Below are positions 1-8,227 of a stretch of DNA of 32,794 bases, piece by piece. The notes beneath the pieces were generated by a model. That model saw nothing but the letters and a program-made list of their open reading frames with translations. It was not told the origin of the DNA and made no database searches. How positions within the stretch are numbered: the first letter of the stretch is position 1; every line of letters begins with the position of its first letter. Source of the DNA: Bacillota bacterium (lineage in GTDB: Bacteria; Bacillota; Clostridia; Peptostreptococcales; Anaerovoracaceae); NCBI GenBank assembly GCA_017417045.1, contig JAFPZZ010000051.1:1-32794 (forward strand), read 5' to 3'. The position numbers and the translations under genes are program-made.

Positions 1-329
1 CAGCCAGATACGGTATCGTAAACGGCTACGACGACGGCACCTTCAAGCCGAACCAGGCTATCACCAGAGCCGAGGCTATGACCCTCATCAACAGGCTCCT
101 CAAGAGGAACCCGCATGAAGATCACCTGCTGAAGAGCATGATCACCTGGCCGGACAACTCGGACAAGACCGTATGGTACTATGCTCAGGTACAGGAAGCC
201 ACCAACGGCCACACCTACACCTGGGGCAATGACGGCAACGGCAAGTACGAGTACTGGAAGGGACTCAGAAAGGTAAGAGACTGGGCTGCTCTGGAAACTG
301 AGTGGGCCAACGCCAACAGCGGGAAGTAA
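1..329 (+). CDS. SLH-domain surface protein, C-terminal fragment (5' end outside window)
   Basis: Only the last 108 codons are present, read in the frame starting at base 3. They encode the end of the third SLH module (motif ITRAEAMTLINRL) and the conserved tail with WPDNSDKTVWYYAQVQEATN, ending in NANSGK. SLH modules hold secreted proteins non-covalently on a secondary cell-wall polymer, so the protein is expected at the cell surface. The segment aligns without gaps to 5495-5823, the end of the complete downstream gene. The first 135 bases are identical; substitutions such as Ser-Met-Ile for Asn-Met-Val begin after that. It is therefore the 3' end of a tandem paralogue. What lies upstream of its SLH region cannot be seen. 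A near-copy of the terminator at 5935-5966 follows at 391-421. Confidence 0.9.
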   Translation, partial: ARYGIVNGYDDGTFKPNQAITRAEAMTLINRLLKRNPHEDHLLKSMITWPDNSDKTVWYYAQVQEATNGHTYTWGNDGNGKYEYWKGLRKVRDWAALETEWANANSGK

Positions 330-390
330 TTCCATCTGAAGGCAAACTTCTTACCGCCGCGCCGAAAGGCCGGAACAAAACAAAATGAAA

Positions 391-421
391 TGCCGGAGAT
401 CGAAAGATCTCCGGCATTTTT
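391..421 (+). terminator. Rho-independent terminator of the partial SLH gene
   Basis: A perfect 11-bp stem (TGCCGGAGATC, 391-401) with a GAAA tetraloop and its complement (406-416) is followed by a run of five T. The core CCGGAGATC-GAAA-GATCTCCGG is repeated in the terminator of the next SLH gene, so the duplication included the 3' flank. Confidence 0.9.
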
Positions 422-540
422 GTCTGGATATAACACCGCGTTTGATGCGGGCTTGGTTTTTGTGCTTTGAAATCACCGATTAAATTATTATCATATCCAA
501 AATGTATATGCGGAATATCTATTAAAAATATAAATAAATA

Positions 541-569
541 TTGAAAAGGTTTTTTACCCTGCGTATAAT
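541..569 (+). promoter_or_regulatory. Sigma-A type promoter far upstream of the complete SLH gene
   Basis: TTGAAA (541-546), a 17-nt spacer and TATAAT (564-569) in an AT-rich stretch. Transcription would start near 576, giving a leader of about 460 nt before the start codon at 1039. A weaker, closer alternative is TTGATG (940-945), N16, TACTAT (962-967). I see no gene between 330 and 1038 that this promoter would otherwise serve. Confidence 0.55.
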
Positions 570-575
570 CCGTAT

Positions 576-1038
576 TAAGATAATGGAAACTGATGTACAT
601 TTTTATGGCGAAAATGCTTGAGTTCCAATGAAAAACGGAAACTTGCGCGCCGCCCGAAGTTTCCCAAAAGGCGTGTTTGATAAGCAGAGTCGGGAAAGCG
701 GGCAGCATCCGATGGCCTTCGATGATGTATATCAGCGTTTATATCGTTTGAGAAAGCGGGGCTTGGGAGACCCTGCAATATCAATGAACACGGGCTTATT
801 GAGCTCATTTGGAACCTGCCCAAAGGCATGTCTAAAGCCCAGGCGTCCGTGTATATAAGGGGGATCGACAAACAAAGACCACAGATGAGAGAGGCAGGCC
901 GTTTAGGCCGGCCAGGTTTCATTTGTCGGTCTTGTTTTATTGATGCTTTGTCGATAACTAATACTATTATTCATTTATGTTCGCGGGGGGTAAGGCCTTA
1001 GGCCAAGTATGGGGAGCGGCATGGAAAGGGGAGTTTTA
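576..1038 (+). promoter_or_regulatory. Long, structured 5' leader of the SLH surface protein gene
   Basis: This 460-nt gene-free stretch contains several strong inverted repeats: GGAAACTT (637-644) with AAGTTTCC (657-664); ACACGG (from about 788) with CCGTGT (about 847-852); a GGCCG/CGGCC hairpin near 897-913; and ATCGACAAA (864-872) with TTTGTCGAT (947-955). The element CGACAAA (866-872) could pair instead with a second TTTGTCG at 922-928, so two mutually exclusive folds exist. I do not recognise a known riboswitch class. A short open frame at 726-1005 is the competing explanation. That this is a regulatory leader is an inference from promoter position and pairing. Confidence 0.4.
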
Positions 1039-4000
1039 ATGAAAAACTTTCTGAGGCGGCTGTGCGTGCTCGCGCTCACCGTGGCTCTTGTCCTGCCAGG
1101 TGTTCCGATGACCGCATACGCCGATGCCGGAGACGAACCGGACCACAGCAAGGTCGTTACCGCCGATAAAGACGGCGGATATACCATCGCACTGGACGTT
1201 ACGGGCGACTCTGAGAAGGCTGTGACCAAGGTCAACGTCGTCGTGGTTCTCGACAGTTCGGGAAGTATGACGACAAATACCGGAAACACTGAAGTCACGT
1301 ATAATCCGACGAACCAGAACCGTGTAAACAACGTGTACGGCCTGGTAGACGGGGAATACGTGGAACTTCACGTGGAGGTATCAGGCAATTGGTTTAGCGG
1401 CTTTACCTTCACTTATTACTATCCCTGGACGGGAAGCGCGTCCACCAGCACCGAATACACAGGGCAGCGCTATACCAGGCAGACCTCAAATCAGAGCAGG
1501 ATGGAAGCCGCCTCCGACGCGGTAAACGACCTCGCTGAAGCGCTTCTGTCAAACAACGGCGGAGACAACCCCGACGATACTGTTGAGATGGTGCTTGTAG
1601 ATTTCGACACTCATGCCAGCCAGAAGACCGTAAGGACTGACGCGACGAGATTTGCGACCGACGTAGCTTCTGCCGATCCCGAGGGAGGCACCAACTGGGA
1701 AGCTGCGCTTACGACCGCCAAGTCCGCGCTTAACCAGGACGGCGAGAAGACGTATATCATCTTCGTATCCGACGGCAACCCGACTTTCAGAGATTCTCAG
1801 TTTAATGATTCCTGGAATGACTACAGGAATCAGGACAGGGTATACGGAGACGGACAGGAGAACACCACTCATTCGGATGGAACGACTAACGTAAGCCGTT
1901 GTTATGATGCCGCCAAGGCAGTGACAGATACCATAACATCGGATGACGATTATGTCCTCTATACCATAGGTATCTATGGCAACGTCGACCGTATGGAAGG
2001 TCTTGGCGGGACTTATTATTCCGCTGAGGATACCGCAGCCCTTCAGGAAGCGCTGAATAAGATCTGGGAAGACATCATCCTTTCCGGTATCGGCGCTGTT
2101 GAGATCAACGACGGCACTACCACGAGCCTTTCTTCCGGCGACTACGATCTCTCCCTGATCACAGTCGACGAGAGCTCCTATAAGTACTACCGCAGCGGCG
2201 GAGCTTACAGCACTGCCGGCGCTTACGGCGAAGAATGGGTAGCCGACGAGGACGGCGAGAACGGTCCGCCCCCGGCGGAGTTCAAGGACGATGCCGTCAA
2301 CTGGGATCTTTCTTCCGTAGGCGTGCTTGAGGACGGTGTGACCTATGCCGTTACCTTCAAGGTATGGCCCAGCCAGCAGGCTCTCGACCTCGTCGCGGAT
2401 ATCAAGAACGATCCGAGCGTTTACGACGATATCCCCGAAGACCTTCAGAAGTATATCGACAAGAACGGAAATATACTGACCAATACCGGCGCGACCGTAA
2501 GCTACACCGATACCCGTACCGGTGAGACTACCACTAGCGCCTTTGAGGATCCGGATCCCGTAGGGACCTCTTCCGTCCAGTCCATGATCATCAGCAAGGA
2601 ATGGAAAAACGACCTGGATGACAGAAAGAAGGAAAAGGTAACCATCTACATCGACAGGGACGACGATCCCAAGCACTTCAGCTTTGAGCTGGGCGGCGAG
2701 GACGGCGCATGGGAAAAGACCGTAGCCATCTCCGTCGGTGTGCTCACTGTCGACAAGGAGACGGGCAAGGTAGAAGTTAAGGCCGCCGGTCACGACTTCT
2801 CCTTCTCCGAGGATTCCAAGCTCGAGTACTACTGGGAGATCAACGCTCCTACAGTGCACCCGATGCTCATAAACGGGACGGCCACGAACCTCATCCTCCT
2901 CGAGGATGACGAGCTTCCCGAAGGCATGGCTTCCGACGCATACTACTATGCTGAGGACGGAGAGGAGTACTACAGGCTCACCTCCGGCGGTGCCATCTAC
3001 AGGGCTGAAGAGATCAAGGAAGGCGCGGCAGCCTCTCTTAAGGCCGTCAACGAAAGAAGGAGCTTCTTCGATCTGACCAAGGCTGTCGAGGGCAACGCTC
3101 CCGAGGACGCGCTCTTCACCTTCAAGATCACCGTGGATGATCCCAGAGAAGGCGCTGACGACGTATGGTTCTCCGTCAAGGACGGAACTGGCGACGGCGC
3201 CCAGAGGGTAATGGATCTCGAAGCCAGCGGTGCTACGGCTGAAGTAAAGGACGGCAGTGAGACCGGTTACTGGTACTTTGAGGACGGCGGCACTGCTACC
3301 GTAAAGATGCAGGCCGGCTGGAACCTCAGGATCACCAATATCAAGTCCGACACCGAGATCACCGTAGAAGAGGTCCTCGAAGGCGGCTATACCGTCAAGT
3401 CCATGGAGTTCATGGCATCCGGAGAGCTCGTGACAGAGTCTGCTCTTGAGTCGAACACCGTCACGATCGAAGATACCAACACCGACTACACGATGACCTA
3501 CACCAACGAGTACGCTCTCGGTTCGGTCACCATAAACAAGACCGTAGAAGGCATAGACATCTCCGAGATCTCCACTGACGCCGCGTTCACCATCAAGAAT
3601 GAGGCTGAGGACTTCACGACGACCGTTGCTTTCAGCCTCTTTGAGTCGAACACCAAGGACGGCGCGACAAGGTCCTACACCATCTACGACGTTCCGTTCG
3701 GAACCTATACGATAGACGAAGACGGCTTTGACGTAGGTGACTATAAGCTTGAAACGGAAGGCCTGGGCGAGGAGAAGGAGGTCACTCCGACCGCGTCCGC
3801 TGTCTTCGACGTGACCAACAGCTACGAGCTGTACAAGGTCAATCTCTCGCTGTTTAAGCAGTACAGGGGCGCGGAGATGCCCGAGGACGCGGTATTTACG
3901 ATCGCGCAGACTTCCGGCAGCGGAGCCGAGCTCTTTACTACCGAGGTCGCGTTCAGCGAATTCGACGAAGACGGCTATTATGAGCTGGAGGTTCCCGCGG

Positions 4001-5823
4001 GAAGCTATGAGATAAGCGAGACTGACGCTGAAGTCCCCGGCTACGATCTGTCGACCGAATACATGATCGAGATAGGCGAGGAAGTAACAGGGCCCGCCGT
4101 CTATGAAGACGCCGTCGAGGCCGAGTTTGAGCCCGGAACCTACGCCAGGGTCTACTTCTACAACAGCTACACCCTGCAGACCAGCGATCTGACCATCTCC
4201 AAGACCGTCGAGGGCCTCGGCGAAGACGCGGATATCCCGACCTTCTGGTTCGAGGTGATCGCGGACGGCGAAGAGGAAGAGATAGTCACCAAGGCGTCGA
4301 TCACTCCGACTGAAGTAGGCAAGGCTGAGACCGTAGTGATACCCGGTCTCGCGCCAGCGACCTACACCGTACGCGAGATCGAGCCCGATGAGATCGAAGG
4401 CTACGCTCTCACCGAGCTGCCGGAAGAGGTCGAAGTCACCGTCGACGGCGAGAATGCCGCGATCGCGGAATTCGTCAACGAATACGAAGCCACGACCGGT
4501 ACCGTTACAATCGCGAAGCAGGTAATAGGCGCTGAGCTCGGCGATCTGCCAGACGATATCACCTTCATACTCACTGGACCCAGGGGGACCGAAGAGATAC
4601 TGTTCTCCGAGTTCGACGAGGAAGGCGTATACACCCTGGAGAACATGCCCATCGGCACCTATACTATACAGGAAGTCGCGAGCTCCGCGGCCATACCCGG
4701 ACTTGAGCTCACGAGCGTCGACTACAACAAGGAAGAGGCCGAACTCGAGGGCGGCGATGAGATCAACTTCGTCGTGACGAACGCGTACGATACCGAGACT
4801 GCGACTATCATCATCACCAAGAAGTTCAAGGGCGGGCCCAAGTCCGCCGACAAGGCAAGCTTCTCCGTTGAAGGCGATGACTTCAGCGACAGCAAGACCT
4901 ATGGAGAGTTCGAAGACGGTAAGTGGGAGCTCATAGTCCCGACCGGTGAATACACCGTTACTGAGGACGAAAGCACGGCAAAGGTAAGCGGCTACAACTT
5001 CGTCGAGGTCAAGTACTCCACAGGACAGACCTTCACGCTCGCAGCGGATCAGGTCTTCGAGATCGAGATCACCAACGTATACGAGAAGAAGGATACTCCG
5101 ACTCCTCCGGTGCTCGATACCGAGAACCACGATGCGTACATCATCGGATATCCCGACGGAACCGTTCAGCCTGAGGGCAACATCACCAGGGCTGAGGTCG
5201 TGACGATCTTCTTCAGACTGCTCACGGACAAGAGCCGCTCGCAGTACTGGGAGACCGATAACGACTTCGACGACGTCAACGCCGAGAACTGGTTCAACAA
5301 CGCGGTATCCACGATGGCCAACGCCGGCATCATCAAGGGTTATGAGGACGGAAAGTTCAGGCCTTACAACGACGTCACCAGAGCCGAGCTCGCCACCATG
5401 GCAGCGAGGTTCCTGAGCGACACCAAGGGTAAGAGCGAATCCGCGAACCTCAGCGACATTGAGGACAGCTGGGCGAAGGAAGAGATCGAGCTCGCAGCCA
5501 GATACGGTATCGTAAACGGCTACGACGACGGCACCTTCAAGCCGAACCAGGCTATCACCAGAGCCGAGGCTATGACCCTCATCAACAGGCTCCTCAAGAG
5601 GAACCCGCATGAAGATCACCTGCTGAAGAACATGGTCACCTGGCCGGACAACTCGGACAAGACCGTATGGTACTACGCTCAGGTCCAGGAAGCTACCAAC
5701 AGCCATACCTACACCTGGGGCAGCAACGGCAGAGGCGAGTATGAGTACTGGAAGGCACTCAGACAGAACCGTGACTGGTCCAAGCTTGAGACCGAATGGG
5801 CTGACGCGAACAGCGGGAAGTAG
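1039..5823 (+). CDS. Large secreted surface protein: vWA domain, Cna-B-like repeats and SLH region
   Basis: The 1594-residue protein starts at ATG 1039, preceded by AAGGGGAG; the in-frame ATG at 1009 lacks such a site. A signal peptide (MKNFLRRLC to about AYADA, residues 1-30) is followed by a von Willebrand A domain (about 60-350). That domain carries the metal-site motif DSSGS at 72-76 and later GGTNW and SDGNP. About seven beta-sandwich repeats begin near residues 512, 676, 828, 932, 1048, 1153 and 1254. Several show Cna-B/SpaA features, namely an early Lys strand (ITKKF, INKTVEG) and a late YTVxE strand, which in this fold can form isopeptide bonds. SLH modules (about 1360-1570) replace the LPXTG sorting signal found in many such adhesins. 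An adhesin or cell-surface scaffold is the likely role; the ligand is unknown. The C-terminus duplicates the preceding partial gene. Confidence 0.92.
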   Translation: MKNFLRRLCVLALTVALVLPGVPMTAYADAGDEPDHSKVVTADKDGGYTIALDVTGDSEKAVTKVNVVVVLDSSGSMTTNTGNTEVTYNPTNQNRVNNVYGLVDGEYVELHVEVSGNWFSGFTFTYYYPWTGSASTSTEYTGQRYTRQTSNQSRMEAASDAVNDLAEALLSNNGGDNPDDTVEMVLVDFDTHASQKTVRTDATRFATDVASADPEGGTNWEAALTTAKSALNQDGEKTYIIFVSDGNPTFRDSQFNDSWNDYRNQDRVYGDGQENTTHSDGTTNVSRCYDAAKAVTDTITSDDDYVLYTIGIYGNVDRMEGLGGTYYSAEDTAALQEALNKIWEDIILSGIGAVEINDGTTTSLSSGDYDLSLITVDESSYKYYRSGGAYSTAGAYGEEWVADEDGENGPPPAEFKDDAVNWDLSSVGVLEDGVTYAVTFKVWPSQQALDLVADIKNDPSVYDDIPEDLQKYIDKNGNILTNTGATVSYTDTRTGETTTSAFEDPDPVGTSSVQSMIISKEWKNDLDDRKKEKVTIYIDRDDDPKHFSFELGGEDGAWEKTVAISVGVLTVDKETGKVEVKAAGHDFSFSEDSKLEYYWEINAPTVHPMLINGTATNLILLEDDELPEGMASDAYYYAEDGEEYYRLTSGGAIYRAEEIKEGAAASLKAVNERRSFFDLTKAVEGNAPEDALFTFKITVDDPREGADDVWFSVKDGTGDGAQRVMDLEASGATAEVKDGSETGYWYFEDGGTATVKMQAGWNLRITNIKSDTEITVEEVLEGGYTVKSMEFMASGELVTESALESNTVTIEDTNTDYTMTYTNEYALGSVTINKTVEGIDISEISTDAAFTIKNEAEDFTTTVAFSLFESNTKDGATRSYTIYDVPFGTYTIDEDGFDVGDYKLETEGLGEEKEVTPTASAVFDVTNSYELYKVNLSLFKQYRGAEMPEDAVFTIAQTSGSGAELFTTEVAFSEFDEDGYYELEVPAGSYEISETDAEVPGYDLSTEYMIEIGEEVTGPAVYEDAVEAEFEPGTYARVYFYNSYTLQTSDLTISKTVEGLGEDADIPTFWFEVIADGEEEEIVTKASITPTEVGKAETVVIPGLAPATYTVREIEPDEIEGYALTELPEEVEVTVDGENAAIAEFVNEYEATTGTVTIAKQVIGAELGDLPDDITFILTGPRGTEEILFSEFDEEGVYTLENMPIGTYTIQEVASSAAIPGLELTSVDYNKEEAELEGGDEINFVVTNAYDTETATIIITKKFKGGPKSADKASFSVEGDDFSDSKTYGEFEDGKWELIVPTGEYTVTEDESTAKVSGYNFVEVKYSTGQTFTLAADQVFEIEITNVYEKKDTPTPPVLDTENHDAYIIGYPDGTVQPEGNITRAEVVTIFFRLLTDKSRSQYWETDNDFDDVNAENWFNNAVSTMANAGIIKGYEDGKFRPYNDVTRAELATMAARFLSDTKGKSESANLSDIEDSWAKEEIELAARYGIVNGYDDGTFKPNQAITRAEAMTLINRLLKRNPHEDHLLKNMVTWPDNSDKTVWYYAQVQEATNSHTYTWGSNGRGEYEYWKALRQNRDWSKLETEWADANSGK

Positions 5824-5934
5824 CTGCTTCTGAACAGTCCTGAAGAAAGCTAAATGATATCTGTCACAGGGCTTTCTGAGGCTGCGGCTTATAGTCGGAA
5901 GGCTTCGCCGAAAGGTTGGAATAAAAACAAAATG

Positions 5935-5966
5935 AAAGACCGGAGATCGAAAGATCTCCGGTCTTT
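5935..5966 (+). terminator. Rho-independent terminator of the vWA/SLH gene
   Basis: A 14-bp perfect stem (AAAGACCGGAGATC, 5935-5948) with a GAAA loop and its complement through 5966, ending in TCTTT. It shares its core with the terminator at 391-421. The symmetry would also let it stop transcription of the minus-strand operon that ends at 6032. Confidence 0.85.
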
Positions 5967-6031
5967 GTATCATAACAAATAAAATACTAAATCCTACGAC
6001 ACGACGATACCACGCCAAAGGAACAATTCGC

Positions 6032-6556
6032 TTATTCCTTTAAATACTCTATCGACACGACCTTGCCGTCCTCGATTATGAAGTCGAGTATGGTTCCGCC
6101 TGAGAAGTACCCGATGCCTCCGGTGAACTCGCTGCCGCCGTCTCCGTAGACCCTTTTTACGTCGTCGGGAGTGCAGCCGATGTAGATCCCTTCGGGGGTG
6201 GTAACGCTGTCATCCGTGAGCACTATGGAGTTGACGAAGTCGTCTTCACCGTCGGGGCGGGTAGTGATCTCGAAGCCGGGATAGGTGTAGGTCTTGTCAA
6301 GCCCGTCGAAGGCGCAGGACGCGGCTTCAAAATAGCTCTGGGGATCTCCGAGCGCGGCGAGGACGTCCTTCATGTCGGCGTCGAGCGCGAGCTCGTAGCC
6401 GCCGGCGCTGTCCACCGCGAAGACGTAGGGTTTCTCCGAGGGAGCAGGGGTGGGATCTGTCTGCCCGGAAGGCTCGGGAGTCTTGCTCTCGCTGCCGCAG
6501 GAGGCGAGGCAAAGAGCGAGGCAGAGTATCATGGCGATGCTTAATATCTTTTTCAT
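6032..6556 (-). CDS. Small lipoprotein of unknown function
   Basis: The 174-residue product has a type II signal peptide with lipobox LASC (residues 17-20), so Cys20 should be lipidated and the protein held on the outer face of the membrane. A Pro/Ser/Glu linker follows, then a domain of about 130 residues. That domain contains 'DVLAALGDPQSYF' and 'EGIYIGCTPDDVKRVYG', two copies of the '(G)xxxxDVxxxxG' pattern seen in SmpA/BamE-like and BLIP-like folds; the family assignment is an inference. The start is supported by AGGAG seven bases upstream. It is the second gene of an operon, 21 nt after the transglutaminase-like gene, which suggests a shared envelope role. No enzymatic motif is visible. 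Confidence 0.8.
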   Translation of the reverse strand: MKKILSIAMILCLALCLASCGSESKTPEPSGQTDPTPAPSEKPYVFAVDSAGGYELALDADMKDVLAALGDPQSYFEAASCAFDGLDKTYTYPGFEITTRPDGEDDFVNSIVLTDDSVTTPEGIYIGCTPDDVKRVYGDGGSEFTGGIGYFSGGTILDFIIEDGKVVSIEYLKE

Positions 6557-6577
6557 TTCAGTTCTCCTGATAAGATC

Positions 6578-7924
6578 TTACATGGTTATGGCGCTTCCGG
6601 TCGCCGTCTCGGGCGTGCCTACCACGGTGACGGGGCACTTGGAGTAATCGTATACGTAGTATCCGACCCTGGACTTGCAGCGTTCGGTATAGTCGCGGGC
6701 CTGCTGCTCGCTTATCATGAAGCCGTTCATCGGATAGCCGATGGGGTAGGGGCAGGCGTCGAAGTGGTACCAGCCGTCTCCGACGTTCACGAGGTTCCAG
6801 TAGTGTTCGGTCGTGCCGCCGTAGCGCTCAAGGTCGAGATTGTCTATGCCGGCTGCGGTGAGCAGGGCCTTGCTGCAGGCGAAGTAGTTGAAACAGTCAC
6901 CGCGGCCCCTCGTAAATCCCACGTAAGCGCCGCGTCTCCAATCTTCGCTGTAGTTGCCGTTGACGTAGCGAATGCTGCTATGAACGTAGTTGTATATGGC
7001 GCGGGCCTTGTCGAGCTTGCTCATGTCGTCGGTGACGATCTTTGTAAGTATATCGTTTACTATCTCGTCGAGCGTCTCTTCCGCGAGGTATATCGGTCCG
7101 TTTTCGTCCTCCTCGGTCCTGTCGACGACCTTGAGGTTCACGCTGACTTCGCTGCGGTTGCCGCGCCTGTCTTCGGCAGAATAGACGACGGGGTAGTCGC
7201 CAAGAGTGTCCAGGTCTACGGCTGAGCTGTCTATCTTGAGCATGACCTCGCCGTCGACCGCGTCGGTCGCCGTGACGCCGCTCCTGTAGGAGACGGTCTC
7301 GCCGAGGCCCGCTATGATATCCTGAGCACCCTCTATAACCGGTCCTTCATGGTCGGGAGGGAGTATGGTAAGGGTAGTCTCGACTCCGTCCGGACTGTGC
7401 TTGTCAACAGCCTTGTATAGGAGCCTGTATTCGCCCTGCGCGAGCTTGGCTGCGACGCTGCCGTCCTCGTTCAGGACGCTGTATTCAACTTCGAAGACCT
7501 TGTCTTTTCTATCTTCGGCGCCATGTGCCTCGATCCCGTCCATTATGATGCCGGGGATGTCCTCGTCGTCCTCGTAGACGACTATTGGCTCGACACCGGT
7601 GATTACAGCGGGCTCGAAGCTCCTCGTGAACCACCATACTGCGAATGCCGCGGCGGCGATGAGAAGGGCTATGACAGCGTTGCGAGCTGTGTGCTTAGCC
7701 GGAGCTGTTTCGGGAAGCGGTGCCTCTGGTTTATCGGGCGCCGGTTCAGAGACGGCTGCTTCGGATCCATCGGCTTCCGGCGCCGGAACCTGCTCGGCAT
7801 TATCAGCAGACTCCGCGGCTCCGATCTCAGCTTCAGCAGTGTCGATCTCGTTCTCTGCGGCTTCGATCTCGGTATCCGGCTGCTCCGCTCCGGGCTCCTG
7901 CTGTATGTTCTTGTCTTCAGACAT
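6578..7924 (-). CDS. Membrane-anchored transglutaminase-like protein with Ig-like domains
   Basis: The 448-residue product starts with an acidic Ala/Glu/Pro-rich cytoplasmic tail (1-80), followed by one membrane segment (about 83-99), so the rest should be outside the cell. Residues 190-268 look like a DUF5011/HYR-type Ig-like domain, with TATDAVDGEV and YSAEDRRGN. The C-terminal part (about 280-400) is a transglutaminase core: Cys344 in GRGDCFNYF, His374 in TTEHYWNLV and Asp389 in WYHFDACPYP form the expected Cys-His-Asp triad. Members of this superfamily act as peptidases or cross-linking enzymes on cell-wall or surface proteins; the substrate here is unknown. AAGGAG lies 11 nt before the start. 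The downstream lipoprotein gene is in the same operon. Confidence 0.88.
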   Translation of the reverse strand: MSEDKNIQQEPGAEQPDTEIEAAENEIDTAEAEIGAAESADNAEQVPAPEADGSEAAVSEPAPDKPEAPLPETAPAKHTARNAVIALLIAAAAFAVWWFTRSFEPAVITGVEPIVVYEDDEDIPGIIMDGIEAHGAEDRKDKVFEVEYSVLNEDGSVAAKLAQGEYRLLYKAVDKHSPDGVETTLTILPPDHEGPVIEGAQDIIAGLGETVSYRSGVTATDAVDGEVMLKIDSSAVDLDTLGDYPVVYSAEDRRGNRSEVSVNLKVVDRTEEDENGPIYLAEETLDEIVNDILTKIVTDDMSKLDKARAIYNYVHSSIRYVNGNYSEDWRRGAYVGFTRGRGDCFNYFACSKALLTAAGIDNLDLERYGGTTEHYWNLVNVGDGWYHFDACPYPIGYPMNGFMISEQQARDYTERCKSRVGYYVYDYSKCPVTVVGTPETATGSAITM

Positions 7925-7961
7925 TTATGTCGATTCTCCTTGTCTTTAAAACAACAGTATA

Positions 7962-7990
7962 TATTTATCACACTTTGATTGATACTGCAA
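7962..7990 (-). promoter_or_regulatory. Promoter of the transglutaminase-lipoprotein operon
   Basis: On the minus strand TTGCAG (7985-7990), a 17-nt spacer and TAAATA (7962-7967) precede the start codon by about 37 nt. The rest of 7925-8227 holds a perfect hairpin (GTACTGC/GCAGTAC, 8075-8091) and the opposing MFS promoter. I see no gene in this stretch. Confidence 0.45.
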
Positions 7991-8159
7991 GGAATATGAG
8001 CGTTGCGATTCCCGGAGAACATGGCTTCACCGACAGCGCGAACGCCGGATGAAAATACCCTAAAGCCCAGAGCCGTACTGCCGTGCAGTACAGATATCCT
8101 GGATTCACGCATCGAGAATAAGCAACCACTAACTATCTCTTATTTAACCCTTTTATTAT

Positions 8160-8179
8160 CCCGCCGGCGGGTGTATAAT
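8160..8179 (+). promoter_or_regulatory. MFS gene promoter -10 box with an adjacent 12-bp palindrome
   Basis: TATAAT at 8174-8179 lies about 50 nt before the MFS start codon. The -35 region (about 8151-8156, TTTTAT) is poor. The perfect palindrome CCCGCCGGCGGG (8160-8171) fills the promoter spacer in an otherwise AT-rich region, a typical place for an operator. Binding by a regulator is an inference. Confidence 0.5.
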
Positions 8180-8227
8180 TCTTTCGTTTTTAACTGAGAT
8201 ATCAACGCCGAAAGAAGGTAAACTCCG

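Noticed and set aside
628..858. 76-codon frame starting MKNGNLRAARSF
   Set aside because: No ribosome binding site and no recognised family; kept only as a possible gene remnant in the findings.
1549..6018. Open reading frame of 1489 codons on the minus strand
   Set aside because: It lies opposite the vWA/SLH gene and arises because that gene's codon bias avoids stops on the other strand. It has no ribosome binding site and no recognisable domain, and it crosses a terminator and part of the next gene.
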